A stretch of 64,000 bases of DNA from Cytophagaceae bacterium (GTDB taxonomy: Bacteria > Bacteroidota > Bacteroidia > Cytophagales > Flexibacteraceae), in contig JAIXQU010000160.1 of assembly GCA_027485575.1 (NCBI GenBank), forward strand, positions 1-64,000, written 5' to 3'. This document shows positions 1-9,428 of the stretch, piece after piece (position 1 is the stretch's first letter; the number at the start of each line of letters is the position of its first letter). A program made the position numbers and the translations under genes. A model generated the notes under the pieces. The model did no database searches and was not told the DNA's origin. It was given only the letters and a program-made list of their open reading frames with translations.

Positions 1-979
1 ACCAGGTTTTGGATTGTGGGCTTTTACACCTTCAGGTCAGGCCGTCCAATTGCCAAAGGCAACATCCAGGGTTCAAATTGTTCACAATTCTGCCAATGCA
101 CCAGCTGTTGATGTTTTTGTCAATGGAGCCAAAGCAGTCCCAGGATTGGCTTTCCGAAATGCGACGCCATTTGTAAGTTTGGATGCGGGTGTGCCTTTGA
201 CAGTGGCACTTAAAGGCGCTTCAGCAGGAACTGACACGAGCAACCCAGCTTTCAGAAGAGTTTATGAATTGGCTGGTGATGAAGGTTACTATTTGATAGC
301 CAATGGCAATCTTGCACTTCCCAGTGGAGTCTATGCACCAAATCCGGATGGCATTTCAAATTCCTTTGACATTACCGTAATCGGCGGGGCCAAAGAAACC
401 TCGGCAGTTGCTACCAATGTTGATTTGAGAGTATTTCATGGTTCCAGCGATGCGCCGACAGTAGATATTAAAGCACAAGGAGTTGGTACTTTAGTTGATA
501 ATGCCCCATTCAGAGGTTCCTCTGATTATTTGCCTGTTCCTGCAGCCAATTACACCATACAAATAGCACCTGGTTCTGGTTCACCAAATCTATTGGCGTA
601 CAAAGCAGGTATAGCGGGTCTTGGAGGAAATACCGCTTTGGTTTTAGCTTCAGGTTATTTCAACCCAGCCGCAAATACAACAGGCGGAACAGCTGGACCA
701 GGTTTTGGATTGTGGGCTTTTACACCTTCAGGTCAGGCCGTCCAATTGCCAAAGGCAACATCCAGGGTTCAAATTGTTCACAATTCTGCCAATGCGCCTG
801 AAGTAGATGTTTTTGTAAACGGAGCCAAAGCAGTCCCAGGATTGGCTTTCCGAAATGCGACGCCATTTGTAAGTTTGGATGCAGGTGTGCCTTTGACAGT
901 TGCACTTAAAGGCGCTTCAGCAGGAACTGACACAGCAAACCCAGCTTTCAGAAGAGTTTATGAATTGGCTGGTGATGAA
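1..979 (+). repeat. Near-identical internal tandem repeat, period 696 bp
   Basis: Bases 1-283 recur at 697-979 with about 13 differences in 283 positions (roughly 95% identity by eye), a spacing of 696 bp or 232 codons, so the frame is kept. The second half of each unit (about 284-696 against 980-1390) is much more diverged. The similarity therefore stops abruptly at about 283/979, which suggests recent duplication or gene conversion of the first module only. Confidence 0.9.
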
Positions 980-1711
980 AGCTATACCCTGGTTGCTACC
1001 GGATTATTATTTTCTGCGATGAGTTATGCACCAAATCCTGAAGGAAGAAACAGGGCTTTTGACCTGACAGTTATGCCGGGTGCAAGGGAAATATCTTCTA
1101 CTTCTGCAACAAACAACAACGCAGAATTAAGGGTATTACATGGAGCAACGGATGCACCAAAAGTTGACGTTAGAGTTCAAGGCGGGGCAACCCTGGTTAA
1201 CAACGCTGGATTTAGAGATTTTACCAATTATCTTTCTGCTCCAAACCAAAATTTGGTTGTAGAAGTTACGGATTCTAATCAAACTGTTGTAGTTGCAGCA
1301 TTTTCAGCACCATTGTCTGCTTTTGCCGATAGTGCACTGGTAGTAATGGCATCTGGATTTTTAACCCCATCTGCAAATCAAAATGGACCTGCATTTGGTC
1401 TTTTAGCAGTTACACCAAAAGGAAATGCAATTCTGCTTCCTGTAGTAACTTCAATTGAAAAAGGGAAAGAGTCAAAAAACTTCATGGTGTATCCGAACCC
1501 ATCAAATGGCAAGTTTTCCTTGATTGGAAATGAAAATTCAACAATTGTAGATGCCCGCATTACTGGAATGGATGGCAAAGAATATATTCTTCCAATAAAG
1601 CAGAATGACAATCAGCTGGAAATAAAGAGCGAATTGAAGTCAGGTGTTTATCTATTGAGGGCGACTGACAATAAGGGAGAAACTTTCTCTCAAAGGATTG
1701 TAATTAAATAA
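1..1711 (+). CDS. DUF4397-domain T9SS cargo protein (5' truncated)
   Basis: The open frame is already running at base 2, so the N-terminus and signal peptide lie outside the window; the first possible start inside (TTG at 14) is internal to a repeat. The visible ~565 residues hold two alternating pairs of DUF4397-type beta modules, recognisable by the motifs RVQIVHNSANAP and RVFHGSSDAP or RVLHGATDAP. The last ~75 residues start at YPNPSNGKF and end in a basic RIVIK tail, a type A T9SS sorting domain that directs export across the outer membrane and is usually cleaved by PorU. The ligand or adhesive role of DUF4397 is not established. It ends just before a strong terminator. Family call is firm; function is unknown. 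Confidence 0.88.
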   Translation, partial: PGFGLWAFTPSGQAVQLPKATSRVQIVHNSANAPAVDVFVNGAKAVPGLAFRNATPFVSLDAGVPLTVALKGASAGTDTSNPAFRRVYELAGDEGYYLIANGNLALPSGVYAPNPDGISNSFDITVIGGAKETSAVATNVDLRVFHGSSDAPTVDIKAQGVGTLVDNAPFRGSSDYLPVPAANYTIQIAPGSGSPNLLAYKAGIAGLGGNTALVLASGYFNPAANTTGGTAGPGFGLWAFTPSGQAVQLPKATSRVQIVHNSANAPEVDVFVNGAKAVPGLAFRNATPFVSLDAGVPLTVALKGASAGTDTANPAFRRVYELAGDESYTLVATGLLFSAMSYAPNPEGRNRAFDLTVMPGAREISSTSATNNNAELRVLHGATDAPKVDVRVQGGATLVNNAGFRDFTNYLSAPNQNLVVEVTDSNQTVVVAAFSAPLSAFADSALVVMASGFLTPSANQNGPAFGLLAVTPKGNAILLPVVTSIEKGKESKNFMVYPNPSNGKFSLIGNENSTIVDARITGMDGKEYILPIKQNDNQLEIKSELKSGVYLLRATDNKGETFSQRIVIK

Positions 1712-1779
1712 AAACTTGAATTTTTGACATAAGACTAACCATTTAGAACAAGTTAAAAAGTACAAATTAAATTATTGCG

Positions 1780-1818
1780 AATGCGGTCTGCCTATCAAAG
1801 CAGGCCGCATTTTTTTTT
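1780..1818 (+). terminator. Rho-independent terminator after the DUF4397 gene
   Basis: A 12-bp stem (AATGCGGTCTGC at 1780-1791 against GCAGGCCGCATT at 1800-1811, one G-T pair) is followed directly by a T run to 1818. It separates the T9SS cargo gene from glnN. Confidence 0.85.
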
Positions 1819-1922
1819 CATTGATGTCTTGTAAGTTCTAAGGGTTTTTCGAGATCTATTATAAAAATTTATTCAAGGTGCTATTTTTTTAATACCTTTT
1901 TCTGAAAAAAGAATACTTTTCA

Positions 1923-1930
1923 TAGCTTTG
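1923..1930 (+). promoter_or_regulatory. Putative -7 promoter element of glnN
   Basis: TAGCTTTG matches the Bacteroidota -7 consensus TAnnTTTG and lies 38 nt before the glnN ATG. No clear TTTG was found at the expected -33 distance, only a T-rich stretch around 1896-1904. No separate nitrogen-control site could be recognised. Confidence 0.45.
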
Positions 1931-1968
1931 CCCCCTAAAATTTACACTCTTTATCAAAAAAAATATAA

Positions 1969-4152
1969 ATGGCAATTTTGCGGTTTAAAGCTTTGGAAAC
2001 GGTAAACAATAGAAAGCCGATTTCTCTTGATTTTCCAAAAGAAAGGGTCACCTCCTATTTTGGAATGTATGTCTTCGATAAAAAGAAGATGAATGAATTC
2101 CTTTCTCCTGAGGTTTATAAAGCGCTGATCAGAACCATTGAAACCAATCAAAAACTGGATCCTTCGCTTGCTGAGTCTGTGGCTTTGGCTATGAAAAACT
2201 GGTCAATAAGTCTTGGGGCCACCCATTATACACATTGGTTTCAACCTTTAACGGGTGCTACAGCAGAAAAGCATGATGCTTTTTTTGATATTGATGGTGA
2301 TTTGGTATTGGAATCATTTAAAGGTTCTGCCTTGGTTCAGCAAGAACCAGACGCATCTTCATTTCCAAACGGAGGCATCAGAAATACTTTTGAAGCAAGA
2401 GGCTATACTGCATGGGATCCCACCTCCCCAGCTTTTATAATGGACACACAGGGAGGTAAAACACTTTGCATACCTACAGTTTTTGTTTCTTACACAGGAG
2501 AGGCACTGGATAATAAAACCCCATTGCTTAAAGCTCTAAACCTGATAGATGAAGCCGCAACCCATGTGGTTCAATATTTTGATAAGGATGTTAAAAGGGT
2601 AATTGCAACCCTGGGACCAGAACAGGAATACTTTTTGGTAGATTCTGCCTTGTACAATTCCAGACCCGATCTGGTTATGAGCAACAGAACGGTTTTTGGA
2701 CATGCCCCTGCCAGAGGTCAACAATTGGAAGACCACTATTTTGCGTCCATTCCGCCTCGGGTTCAGGCATTTATGATGGATTTTGAAATGGAAGCCTGGA
2801 AATTGGGAATTCCAATTCGAACCAGACATAACGAAGTTGCACCAGCTCAATTTGAGTGTGCCCCAACTTTTACAGAAGTGAACCTTGCTGTGGACCAAAA
2901 TTCACTTTTGATGGACATTATGGAAAGGGTCGCTGAAAAACACGATTTGAGGGTTCTTTTGCATGAAAAGCCTTTTGCCGGAATAAATGGAAGCGGAAAA
3001 CACAACAATTGGTCAATGGGAACTGACAATGGCAAAAACCTGCTTAGTCCCGGAAAAAAACCAAAGGAAAATTTACAGTTTCTGACCTTTTTTATAAACA
3101 CCATAAAGGCGGTTCATGAATATGCCGATTTGTTAAGAGCCAGTATTGCATCTGCAGGAAATGACCATCGATTGGGTGCAAATGAAGCTCCTCCTGCTAT
3201 TATTTCAGTTTTCATTGGCTCGCAGTTAACAGAATTGCTTGAATCTCTGGAAAAAAATTCTGATGTAATTGAGAAGGGCGACAATCTTTACCTGAAGCTT
3301 GGAATTGATAAATTGCCAGAGATTCTACTGGACAATACCGATAGAAACAGGACTTCACCATTTGCCTTTACCGGAAATAAATTTGAATTCCGTGCTGTGG
3401 GATCTTCTGCCAATATTTCTGCGCCAATGGTTGTTCTTAATACCATTGTTGCTCAACAGCTTAAATACTTTAAATCAGAGGTCGATTCGGAATTGGACAA
3501 AGGAACCAAAAAAGAGGTAGCCATCATCAATATTTTAAGAAGGTATATTAAGGAGTCAAAGACAATACTTTTTGAAGGAAATGGGTACTCTCAGGAATGG
3601 GTAGAGGAGGCCACCAAACGAGGGCTTTCAAATATCACAACCACCCCACCAGCATTAAAATCATATCTTTCTAAAAAAGCAAGAAGCCTTTTTGTTGACA
3701 ATGGCATTTTTAATGAAAGAGAACTTGAGGCAAGAACAGAAATATACTTCGACGACTATGTGAAGAAGGTTCAGATTGAAAGCCGGGTAATTGGTGACTT
3801 AGCCTTAAATCATATCATCCCAACGGCATTGAACTATCAAAACCGGTTGATTATAAATGCCAAAGGATTAAAGGATTTGAATCTTGGAGAAGATAGCTAC
3901 AAAGTGAGTCTTGATACAATCAAAGAAATTTCTGAAAGGTTAACCATTATAAAAACCAAAGTAGAAGAAATGGTGGAGGCCAGGAAAGTAGCCAATAACC
4001 TGGATCACAGTGATGCAAGGGCAGAAGCATATTGCGAAAAAGTCAAACCCTTTTTTGATACCATCCGATACCATGTAGATAAATTGGAATTGTTGGTTGA
4101 CGATGAGGATTGGCCATTACCGAAATACAGAGAGATTTTGTTTCTGAGATAG
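1969..4152 (+). CDS. glnN: Glutamine synthetase type III
   Basis: Cytoplasmic ATP-dependent ligation of ammonium to glutamate, EC 6.3.1.2. The 727 residues match the long GSIII family (about 700-730 aa) rather than GSI or GSII. Family landmarks are TSYFGMYVF near residue 27, the catalytic-domain motifs RHNEVAPAQFE and NGSGKHNNWSM, and the EFRAVGSSAN segment. The ATG at 1969 follows the preceding TAnnTTTG element and gives the family-typical N-terminus MAILRFKAL. The gene is monocistronic, flanked by terminators on both sides. No PII or amt gene is adjacent, so its nitrogen regulation cannot be read here. Confidence 0.96.
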   Translation: MAILRFKALETVNNRKPISLDFPKERVTSYFGMYVFDKKKMNEFLSPEVYKALIRTIETNQKLDPSLAESVALAMKNWSISLGATHYTHWFQPLTGATAEKHDAFFDIDGDLVLESFKGSALVQQEPDASSFPNGGIRNTFEARGYTAWDPTSPAFIMDTQGGKTLCIPTVFVSYTGEALDNKTPLLKALNLIDEAATHVVQYFDKDVKRVIATLGPEQEYFLVDSALYNSRPDLVMSNRTVFGHAPARGQQLEDHYFASIPPRVQAFMMDFEMEAWKLGIPIRTRHNEVAPAQFECAPTFTEVNLAVDQNSLLMDIMERVAEKHDLRVLLHEKPFAGINGSGKHNNWSMGTDNGKNLLSPGKKPKENLQFLTFFINTIKAVHEYADLLRASIASAGNDHRLGANEAPPAIISVFIGSQLTELLESLEKNSDVIEKGDNLYLKLGIDKLPEILLDNTDRNRTSPFAFTGNKFEFRAVGSSANISAPMVVLNTIVAQQLKYFKSEVDSELDKGTKKEVAIINILRRYIKESKTILFEGNGYSQEWVEEATKRGLSNITTTPPALKSYLSKKARSLFVDNGIFNERELEARTEIYFDDYVKKVQIESRVIGDLALNHIIPTALNYQNRLIINAKGLKDLNLGEDSYKVSLDTIKEISERLTIIKTKVEEMVEARKVANNLDHSDARAEAYCEKVKPFFDTIRYHVDKLELLVDDEDWPLPKYREILFLR

Positions 4153-4198
4153 AAATTAACAAAAAAGGCTGGCTCGTTCCAGCCTTTTTTGTTAATTT
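4153..4198 (+). terminator. Strong terminator after glnN
   Basis: A perfect 20-bp inverted repeat (4153-4172 and 4179-4198) with a 6-nt loop has A-rich and T-rich outer arms around a GGCTGG/CCAGCC core. It starts one base after the glnN stop codon. Confidence 0.92.
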
Positions 4199-4335
4199 TT
4201 CATTAAGTGCTTTTGTAATATTTTTCGATTTGCCTTCCTTCAATTGATTGAAATAAAGTCTTTTGGAAAATAAATCCCAACTGTCTGAAAATCATTTTTT
4301 AAAGAAATTCCTTTAGGTTTCCGATATTTGAAGCT

Positions 4336-6048
4336 ATGAACGAAACGAGTTCTTCAGTAGGATTTGCGCTATTATTAGTTTTGTGTTTTATAACCCAGAC
4401 TTTATCAGGGCAAACTTTAAAGTTTGAAAAGGAGAAAAACAAATCCATTGAAGCCCAAAGTATTTTTATTGATGCTACAAAAGCAGAAATACTTCAAAAT
4501 ACGAAAGAAGCCATAACGCTTTACCAAAAATCAATTCTTGCTGATCCCAAAAATGATGCCGCTTATTATCGCTTGGCTGATATTTTTATCAAGCAAAATC
4601 AGTTTTTCGAAGCACTTTCTTATGCCAGAAAAGCAGTGGAATTGGACGAAAAAAACCAATATTACTGGGTTCAACTTGCTCAAATACAAGAACTTAATTC
4701 AGAAACAAAAGGTGCCATCAAATCTTATGAACAAATTATTAAACGATTTGAAGGAAATGATATGTATCATCTTTCCATTGCTCAGTTGTATCTTAAAAAC
4801 AAAGAATACAAAAGTGCCAGGAAGCAATTGGATAAAGCGGAGAAAGCATTGGGTTCATCTCCTGAGCTGTTTCAGGTAAGGCAAAAAATTTACCTGCAGG
4901 AAGGCAAAAATGACAAAGCAAAGGAAGAAGGAAAAAGGTGGATTGAAGCCTTTCCCAATGATCCTCAATCGAGGTTTTCCTATGCCCAATTTTTAATAAA
5001 CAATAAAGAGAATAAGGAAGCAAAAATGGTTTTAGAAGAGCTTTTGACTCTTTTTCCTGGATTTCCTGCTGCCAATTTAATGCTGGCTGATATTTATATC
5101 AATGAAAAGGATGAGCCCAACGCAGACCTTCAGATTGAAAAAGCCTTTTTAAATCCCGAACTTCCCATAGCCGCAAAAATTGATTTGGTGGCAAGTTATT
5201 TAAGTGGTTTTGGTTCAAAAAAAGAAGAGGACAGGGCAATAAAACTTTCCGACCTAATCATTCAGGCACACCCTCAGGACCCGAAAGGATACATTGTTAA
5301 GGGTGATATTTACAACAAGCTCAACAAGAAAAAAGAAGCACGTGATTTGTTCATTTTTGCCAAATCAAAGGACAAAAATAATTTCGGACTTTGGGAGCAG
5401 ATTGTACTTATTGATTTGAATATGAATGAGATAGATTCATTGGTCAAACATACCGAAGAAGCAAAAACCCTTTTTCCCAACACACCATCTTTTTCATTCT
5501 ACAACGGAATGAGCAACCTGATGAGGAAAGACTATTCAAAAGCTGTCGAAGGATTGGAACAGGCCAAAAGAATATCGCTTGACAATAAGGATATGCAGCT
5601 TGAGATTTATTCTCAATTAGGCGATGCCTATTTTAATCTGAAAGATATAGAGAAATCAAACCAGGCTTTTGATGAGGCATTGCGCATGGATTCTAACAAT
5701 GCCCATGTCCTGAATAATTATAGTTATTTTCTTTCACTGGACAAAATAAATCTAGCCAAAGCGCTGAAGATGAGTACTAAATTGATAAATCTGTTTCCCA
5801 ACGATCCCACTTACCTTGACACACATGGCTGGGTATTATTTCAAAATGGAGATTTTCCTTCTGCTTTGATCTATTTGGAGAAAGCAGCAAAAATCTCAAA
5901 TTCCGGGGTAATCTGGGAACACTATGGTGATGCATTGTCAAAAATGAGTAGGCAAACCGAAGCTGTTGATGCATGGAAACGAGCCAAGGAATTGGGAAAT
6001 GAAACATCTGAACAATTGGAAAAAAAGCTAAAAGAGAAAAGACTTTAA
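4336..6048 (+). CDS. Exported TPR-repeat protein
   Basis: 570 residues with an N-terminal signal peptide (hydrophobic FALLLVLCFITQTLS, cleavage probably near SGQT). Most of the rest is tandem tetratricopeptide repeats, for example AITLYQKSILADPKN near residue 60 and LGDAYFNLKDIEKSNQAF near 430. It probably acts as a periplasmic or inner-face outer-membrane scaffold. The stop codon abuts the ATG of the DUF4292 lipoprotein, a pairing commonly seen in Bacteroidota, so the two are surely co-transcribed. A role in envelope biogenesis is inferred from that partner; binding partners cannot be deduced. Confidence 0.85.
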   Translation: MNETSSSVGFALLLVLCFITQTLSGQTLKFEKEKNKSIEAQSIFIDATKAEILQNTKEAITLYQKSILADPKNDAAYYRLADIFIKQNQFFEALSYARKAVELDEKNQYYWVQLAQIQELNSETKGAIKSYEQIIKRFEGNDMYHLSIAQLYLKNKEYKSARKQLDKAEKALGSSPELFQVRQKIYLQEGKNDKAKEEGKRWIEAFPNDPQSRFSYAQFLINNKENKEAKMVLEELLTLFPGFPAANLMLADIYINEKDEPNADLQIEKAFLNPELPIAAKIDLVASYLSGFGSKKEEDRAIKLSDLIIQAHPQDPKGYIVKGDIYNKLNKKKEARDLFIFAKSKDKNNFGLWEQIVLIDLNMNEIDSLVKHTEEAKTLFPNTPSFSFYNGMSNLMRKDYSKAVEGLEQAKRISLDNKDMQLEIYSQLGDAYFNLKDIEKSNQAFDEALRMDSNNAHVLNNYSYFLSLDKINLAKALKMSTKLINLFPNDPTYLDTHGWVLFQNGDFPSALIYLEKAAKISNSGVIWEHYGDALSKMSRQTEAVDAWKRAKELGNETSEQLEKKLKEKRL

Positions 6049-6834
6049 ATGAAATTTTATATTCAAATTGTTCTGTTGTCCATATTGGGAATGGTTTCCT
6101 TTTCGTGTAAAAAAAAGGATAATTCCAATGGAAAAGAAAAGGGAAAAAGTTCTGAGGTTAACCGGGAACCTGCTTTAATTCTTGAACAGCAGCAATGGCC
6201 ACAGGAATATTGGACGGCTAAGGCAAAAATAAGCATTACCCATCCCCAAATGAATGTGTCATTTAATATGACATTAAGAGCAGAAAGAAATAAGCAAATC
6301 TGGTTTTCAGCTAACGCATTTGGTTTGATGGAAGTAGCAAGAGGTTTGGTAGATAAAGATTCGGTCAGGGTTTGGGATAAATTTAACAATCGATGTATGA
6401 TTGGAAACCTTGATGTCCTCCAGGGCTATGTACCCATTCCGTTAGGGTTGGGCCAACTCCAGCACTTTCTTATGGGAAGAGTTTTTTGGGATAGCCTTGT
6501 TGCTGGAAAACTTGAAGTCAGGGGAGACTCATCCTTTGTGAAAGGAAGCCAGGGCGGAATTGATTTTAAAGCGTCTATTTGGCAAAAGTATATGCTGCAT
6601 AAGGCCAAAGCAACAGACCCACAATTGGAAGTTTCTTTAGAAAACAGAAACTTCAAACCCATTTCAAATACCCTGATATCATTCGATAAAACACTTACAA
6701 GCAGCCAGACTGAAAATGGAAAAACTCAAAATACCGGGCTCAAAATAGAATTTACAAAGTTTGAATTTTTGAATTCAAAACCAGATTTTACCCTGGAATT
6801 ACCGGAAGATTGCCAGAAGCAACCGCTTAGATAG
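6049..6834 (+). CDS. DUF4292 (LolA/LolB-like) lipoprotein
   Basis: 261-residue lipoprotein with lipobox VSFSC (acylated Cys20) after a hydrophobic signal. The body fits DUF4292: the segments NMTLRAERNKQIWFSAN and VDKDSVRVWDKFNNRC correspond to the beta-sheet cradle related to LolA/LolB lipoprotein carriers. A role in moving lipids or lipoproteins to the outer membrane is inferred from the fold, not proven. It begins at the base after the TPR gene's TAA, implying translational coupling. It is convergent with the allantoicase gene, with 46 bp between them and no clear terminator. Confidence 0.83.
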   Translation: MKFYIQIVLLSILGMVSFSCKKKDNSNGKEKGKSSEVNREPALILEQQQWPQEYWTAKAKISITHPQMNVSFNMTLRAERNKQIWFSANAFGLMEVARGLVDKDSVRVWDKFNNRCMIGNLDVLQGYVPIPLGLGQLQHFLMGRVFWDSLVAGKLEVRGDSSFVKGSQGGIDFKASIWQKYMLHKAKATDPQLEVSLENRNFKPISNTLISFDKTLTSSQTENGKTQNTGLKIEFTKFEFLNSKPDFTLELPEDCQKQPLR

Positions 6835-6880
6835 TGTTTTATGACCCATAAAGTGACTTTTGGGCTATAAATTGACCCTT

Positions 6881-7918
6881 TTACAAGCCCACATTTTTTA
6901 CAATCCTTCCAAAAAGTCTCATCCTGCTGATTCCTCCATCAGGAAAAATTGAAAGCCTGACATGACTAAAGGGTCCTTTGTTTATAATTTCTGATTTGAA
7001 ATTATGTTCATGATCGGCCTTAAGTTTTGTCTGAGGTAAAATGGTTTGCCAAATGATTTCAGAATTCTGATCCAATTCAGAATCCTGGTTATTATTTAGA
7101 ACTCCTTCCAGTAAAAAGGTATCTGGATAATTGCCTTTAAAATGGCATGTATCGACCAGAATTTTGTCTATTTCCCCCTTATGCGCCAATCGGACTACAA
7201 CCCAATCCCGGTTGTTTGGTGTCCGGTTTCTTTTGGTTTCCCACCCATCTCCCATGTTTACACCACGGCCAGGCATAATCAGATTATCCATATGGCTAAA
7301 GAACATGTCATTGCATAATATAGATTTTGCTCCATTTAGGGCAGATGCAAGATCTACTTCCTCTTTTTCTCCTACCAATGCCCAATCTTTAAAAACTTCT
7401 CCATATACTTTTAACCTCGCAACACCGCCATCAGGATATATATTCAGACGCAGGTGTGTGAATATCTGTCGGTTATGGATTTCAAAAAAGTGCTGGCTTC
7501 CTGGGTTTAAAGCTGATTTTGGCAAAATTTCTATCCAGATAGTTGAATCAGATTTCAATTCAGAGGCCGAAGGGTTACCGGGCCGGTTACAAGCTTCAAT
7601 GCTTGCAAAAGGAGGGTGATTTCCTAAAAAAAAGTTGGTGTCAATATCTACACCATGAATTTTACCCGAAGTTGCCAGCTTAATGATGCACCAGTCATAG
7701 CCAGGAGTCCTCTTTCTCCTGGATTCCCATCCATCCATCCATTTTCCCCGATCGGTGTACTTGTCAGTAATGAAAATTCCCCTGCCAGGCTTTAATAGAT
7801 TTTCCTTTTCGGCAAAAAAATCATCCGATGCTTCTATTGCTTTTCCACCGAGCCTTTCAGAAGCAAGGTCAGTTAACTTGGTAAAATCTGGTCCTGTTGT
7901 AGAAATCTCCTGATGCAT
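6881..7918 (-). CDS. alc: Allantoicase
   Basis: Hydrolyses allantoate to ureidoglycolate and urea (EC 3.5.3.4). The 345 residues show the family's internal duplication: DGWESRRKRTPGYDWCIIKL near residue 65 and DGWETKRNRTPNNRDWVVVRL near 225 are paralogous halves, each followed by a GVDIDTNFF- or ILVDTCHFKGNYP-type motif. It lies 43 bp downstream of allantoinase on the same strand, so the two form a catabolic operon. No urease, uricase or ureidoglycolate lyase occurs in the window, so further processing must be encoded elsewhere. Confidence 0.93.
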   Translation of the reverse strand: MHQEISTTGPDFTKLTDLASERLGGKAIEASDDFFAEKENLLKPGRGIFITDKYTDRGKWMDGWESRRKRTPGYDWCIIKLATSGKIHGVDIDTNFFLGNHPPFASIEACNRPGNPSASELKSDSTIWIEILPKSALNPGSQHFFEIHNRQIFTHLRLNIYPDGGVARLKVYGEVFKDWALVGEKEEVDLASALNGAKSILCNDMFFSHMDNLIMPGRGVNMGDGWETKRNRTPNNRDWVVVRLAHKGEIDKILVDTCHFKGNYPDTFLLEGVLNNNQDSELDQNSEIIWQTILPQTKLKADHEHNFKSEIINKGPFSHVRLSIFPDGGISRMRLFGRIVKNVGL

Positions 7919-7961
7919 TTTTTTTGATTAAGTTTTTGCTAAAATATTAATATTGAACTAC

Positions 7962-9320
7962 TTATAGTCCATGGCCTATAAGTAAATTTCCATGGCCTAA
8001 ATGTAGAAATCTTCCGTCATCATAGACATCAAACCCCCGGACAATTGTTTTTTTTACTTTTCCAAAAAGCTCCATTCCAGTGTATGGACAAACCTTGTGC
8101 CGATGTTGGATATCAGCTTCTGTGACCAAAAATGATGAATCGGGTTCCCAAATCATTAAGTCAGCTTCATGACCCCGCATAATAGTGCCCCTTTTGCCAT
8201 CGAGCCCACAAAATTTAGCAGGATTTGTCGAAAGTAGTCTTACAATTTCCCCAACCTCGATTCCTCGTTTCCGGGCCCCGGTCCAAAAAGCGGGAAGTAA
8301 AAATTGCAGGCCAGCAATTCCTCCCCAGGCCTTTCTAAAATCTCCGGATTCCATTTCTTTTAAATCCGGCGTGGCAGGAGAGTGGTCTGTGGCTATAAAA
8401 TCAATTGTTCCATCTTTAATGGCTTCCCAAATAAGTTCATTATTTTCTCTCTCTCTGATGGGTGGTGCGCATTTAAATTGAGTTTGGCCATCTTTTATCT
8501 CTTCAGCGTTAAAAATCAGGTAGTGTGGACAAGTTTCAACGGTAATCGGAAAACCATCTTTTTTTGCCTTTCGGATTTCATCCAATGCTTCTGCCGATGA
8601 TAGATGAACAATATGAATTCGGGCCCCGGTTTCCCTGCATAGTTTTATTACAAGTTTGATGGCCTCGTTTTCCCAGGATTTTGGTCTGGATTTCAAATAA
8701 GCATGATAACTCCTTGGATTTGCCTCCAGCAATTTATCATCCGCGTTTATGGCATCCAATTCACAGTGCACGAGCAAAGGCTTGCCATGTTTTTTTAAAA
8801 TTTTCAAGGCATCCCTTAAATGGTTTTCATCGGTATTGGGAAATTCATCAATTCCGGAATGTGTAAGGAAGGCTTTTAATCCAAAAGCGCCTTGCTCAAG
8901 TAAAGCATCGAGGTGTTTTAGATTGTCTGGAACCAATCCTCCCCAAAAACCGCAGTTTACATGAAGCTTTCCAAATGCGGATCTGATCTTAAAATGGAAA
9001 TTTTCAGAAGTCGTAGTTACTGGACTGGCATTTAGTGGCATTTCGATTAAGCTCGTTATTCCTCCAGCAGCTGCGGCTTTTGTAGCGGTGTCAAATCCTT
9101 CCCAAAAAGTCCTTCCAGGCTCATTGATATGCACATGGCAATCTATCAAACCTGGAAAAATGTATTGTTCATTCCTGTCCTCCACAAAGTTAAAATGGGT
9201 ATTTTCTTCATATGGAAGGACGTCCTCAATTCCATTATCTGCAATCAGGATTTGTCCAGGAAAAATACCTCCTTTCCAGGCTATTTTTTTGCTCTTTAAA
9301 ACTCGGTTAATCTGGCTCAT
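7962..9320 (-). CDS. allB: Allantoinase
   Basis: Ring-opening hydrolysis of allantoin to allantoate (EC 3.5.2.5). The 452-residue amidohydrolase has the binuclear-metal set: H62-V-H64 in the IDCHVHINEP motif, Lys149 (FGLKAFL, expected to be carbamylated), histidines in LLVHCE and IHIVHLSS, and Asp312 in ATDHSP. ETCPHYL is typical of allantoinase and hydantoinase relatives. Assignment as allantoinase rather than dihydroorotase or hydantoinase rests on the family motifs and on the allantoicase gene directly downstream. The ATG at 9320 is preceded by AT-rich DNA without an exact TAnnTTTG box. Confidence 0.92.
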   Translation of the reverse strand: MSQINRVLKSKKIAWKGGIFPGQILIADNGIEDVLPYEENTHFNFVEDRNEQYIFPGLIDCHVHINEPGRTFWEGFDTATKAAAAGGITSLIEMPLNASPVTTTSENFHFKIRSAFGKLHVNCGFWGGLVPDNLKHLDALLEQGAFGLKAFLTHSGIDEFPNTDENHLRDALKILKKHGKPLLVHCELDAINADDKLLEANPRSYHAYLKSRPKSWENEAIKLVIKLCRETGARIHIVHLSSAEALDEIRKAKKDGFPITVETCPHYLIFNAEEIKDGQTQFKCAPPIRERENNELIWEAIKDGTIDFIATDHSPATPDLKEMESGDFRKAWGGIAGLQFLLPAFWTGARKRGIEVGEIVRLLSTNPAKFCGLDGKRGTIMRGHEADLMIWEPDSSFLVTEADIQHRHKVCPYTGMELFGKVKKTIVRGFDVYDDGRFLHLGHGNLLIGHGL

Positions 9321-9380
9321 TGACTTTCAGGTTTCATGCAAGTTCATTTTTTATTGTATTAAAATCAAACTTTAGCATAA

Positions 9381-9410
9381 AAAAAAGCCAACCTGGAAAG
9401 GTTGGCTTTT
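9381..9410 (-). terminator. Terminator of the 10723-9429 operon
   Basis: A perfect 12-bp stem (9383-9394 with 9399-9410, loop GGAA) is followed on the minus strand by a run of eight T residues. It lies between the end of the small secreted-protein gene and the start of allB, so it isolates the purine genes from the upstream unit. Confidence 0.85.
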
Positions 9411-9428
9411 GAAGTTTAAAGAGCAATT

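Noticed and set aside
7131-7619. 162-codon plus-strand ORF opposite allantoicase
   Set aside because: Shadow of the allantoicase coding frame; atypical composition and no recognisable domain.
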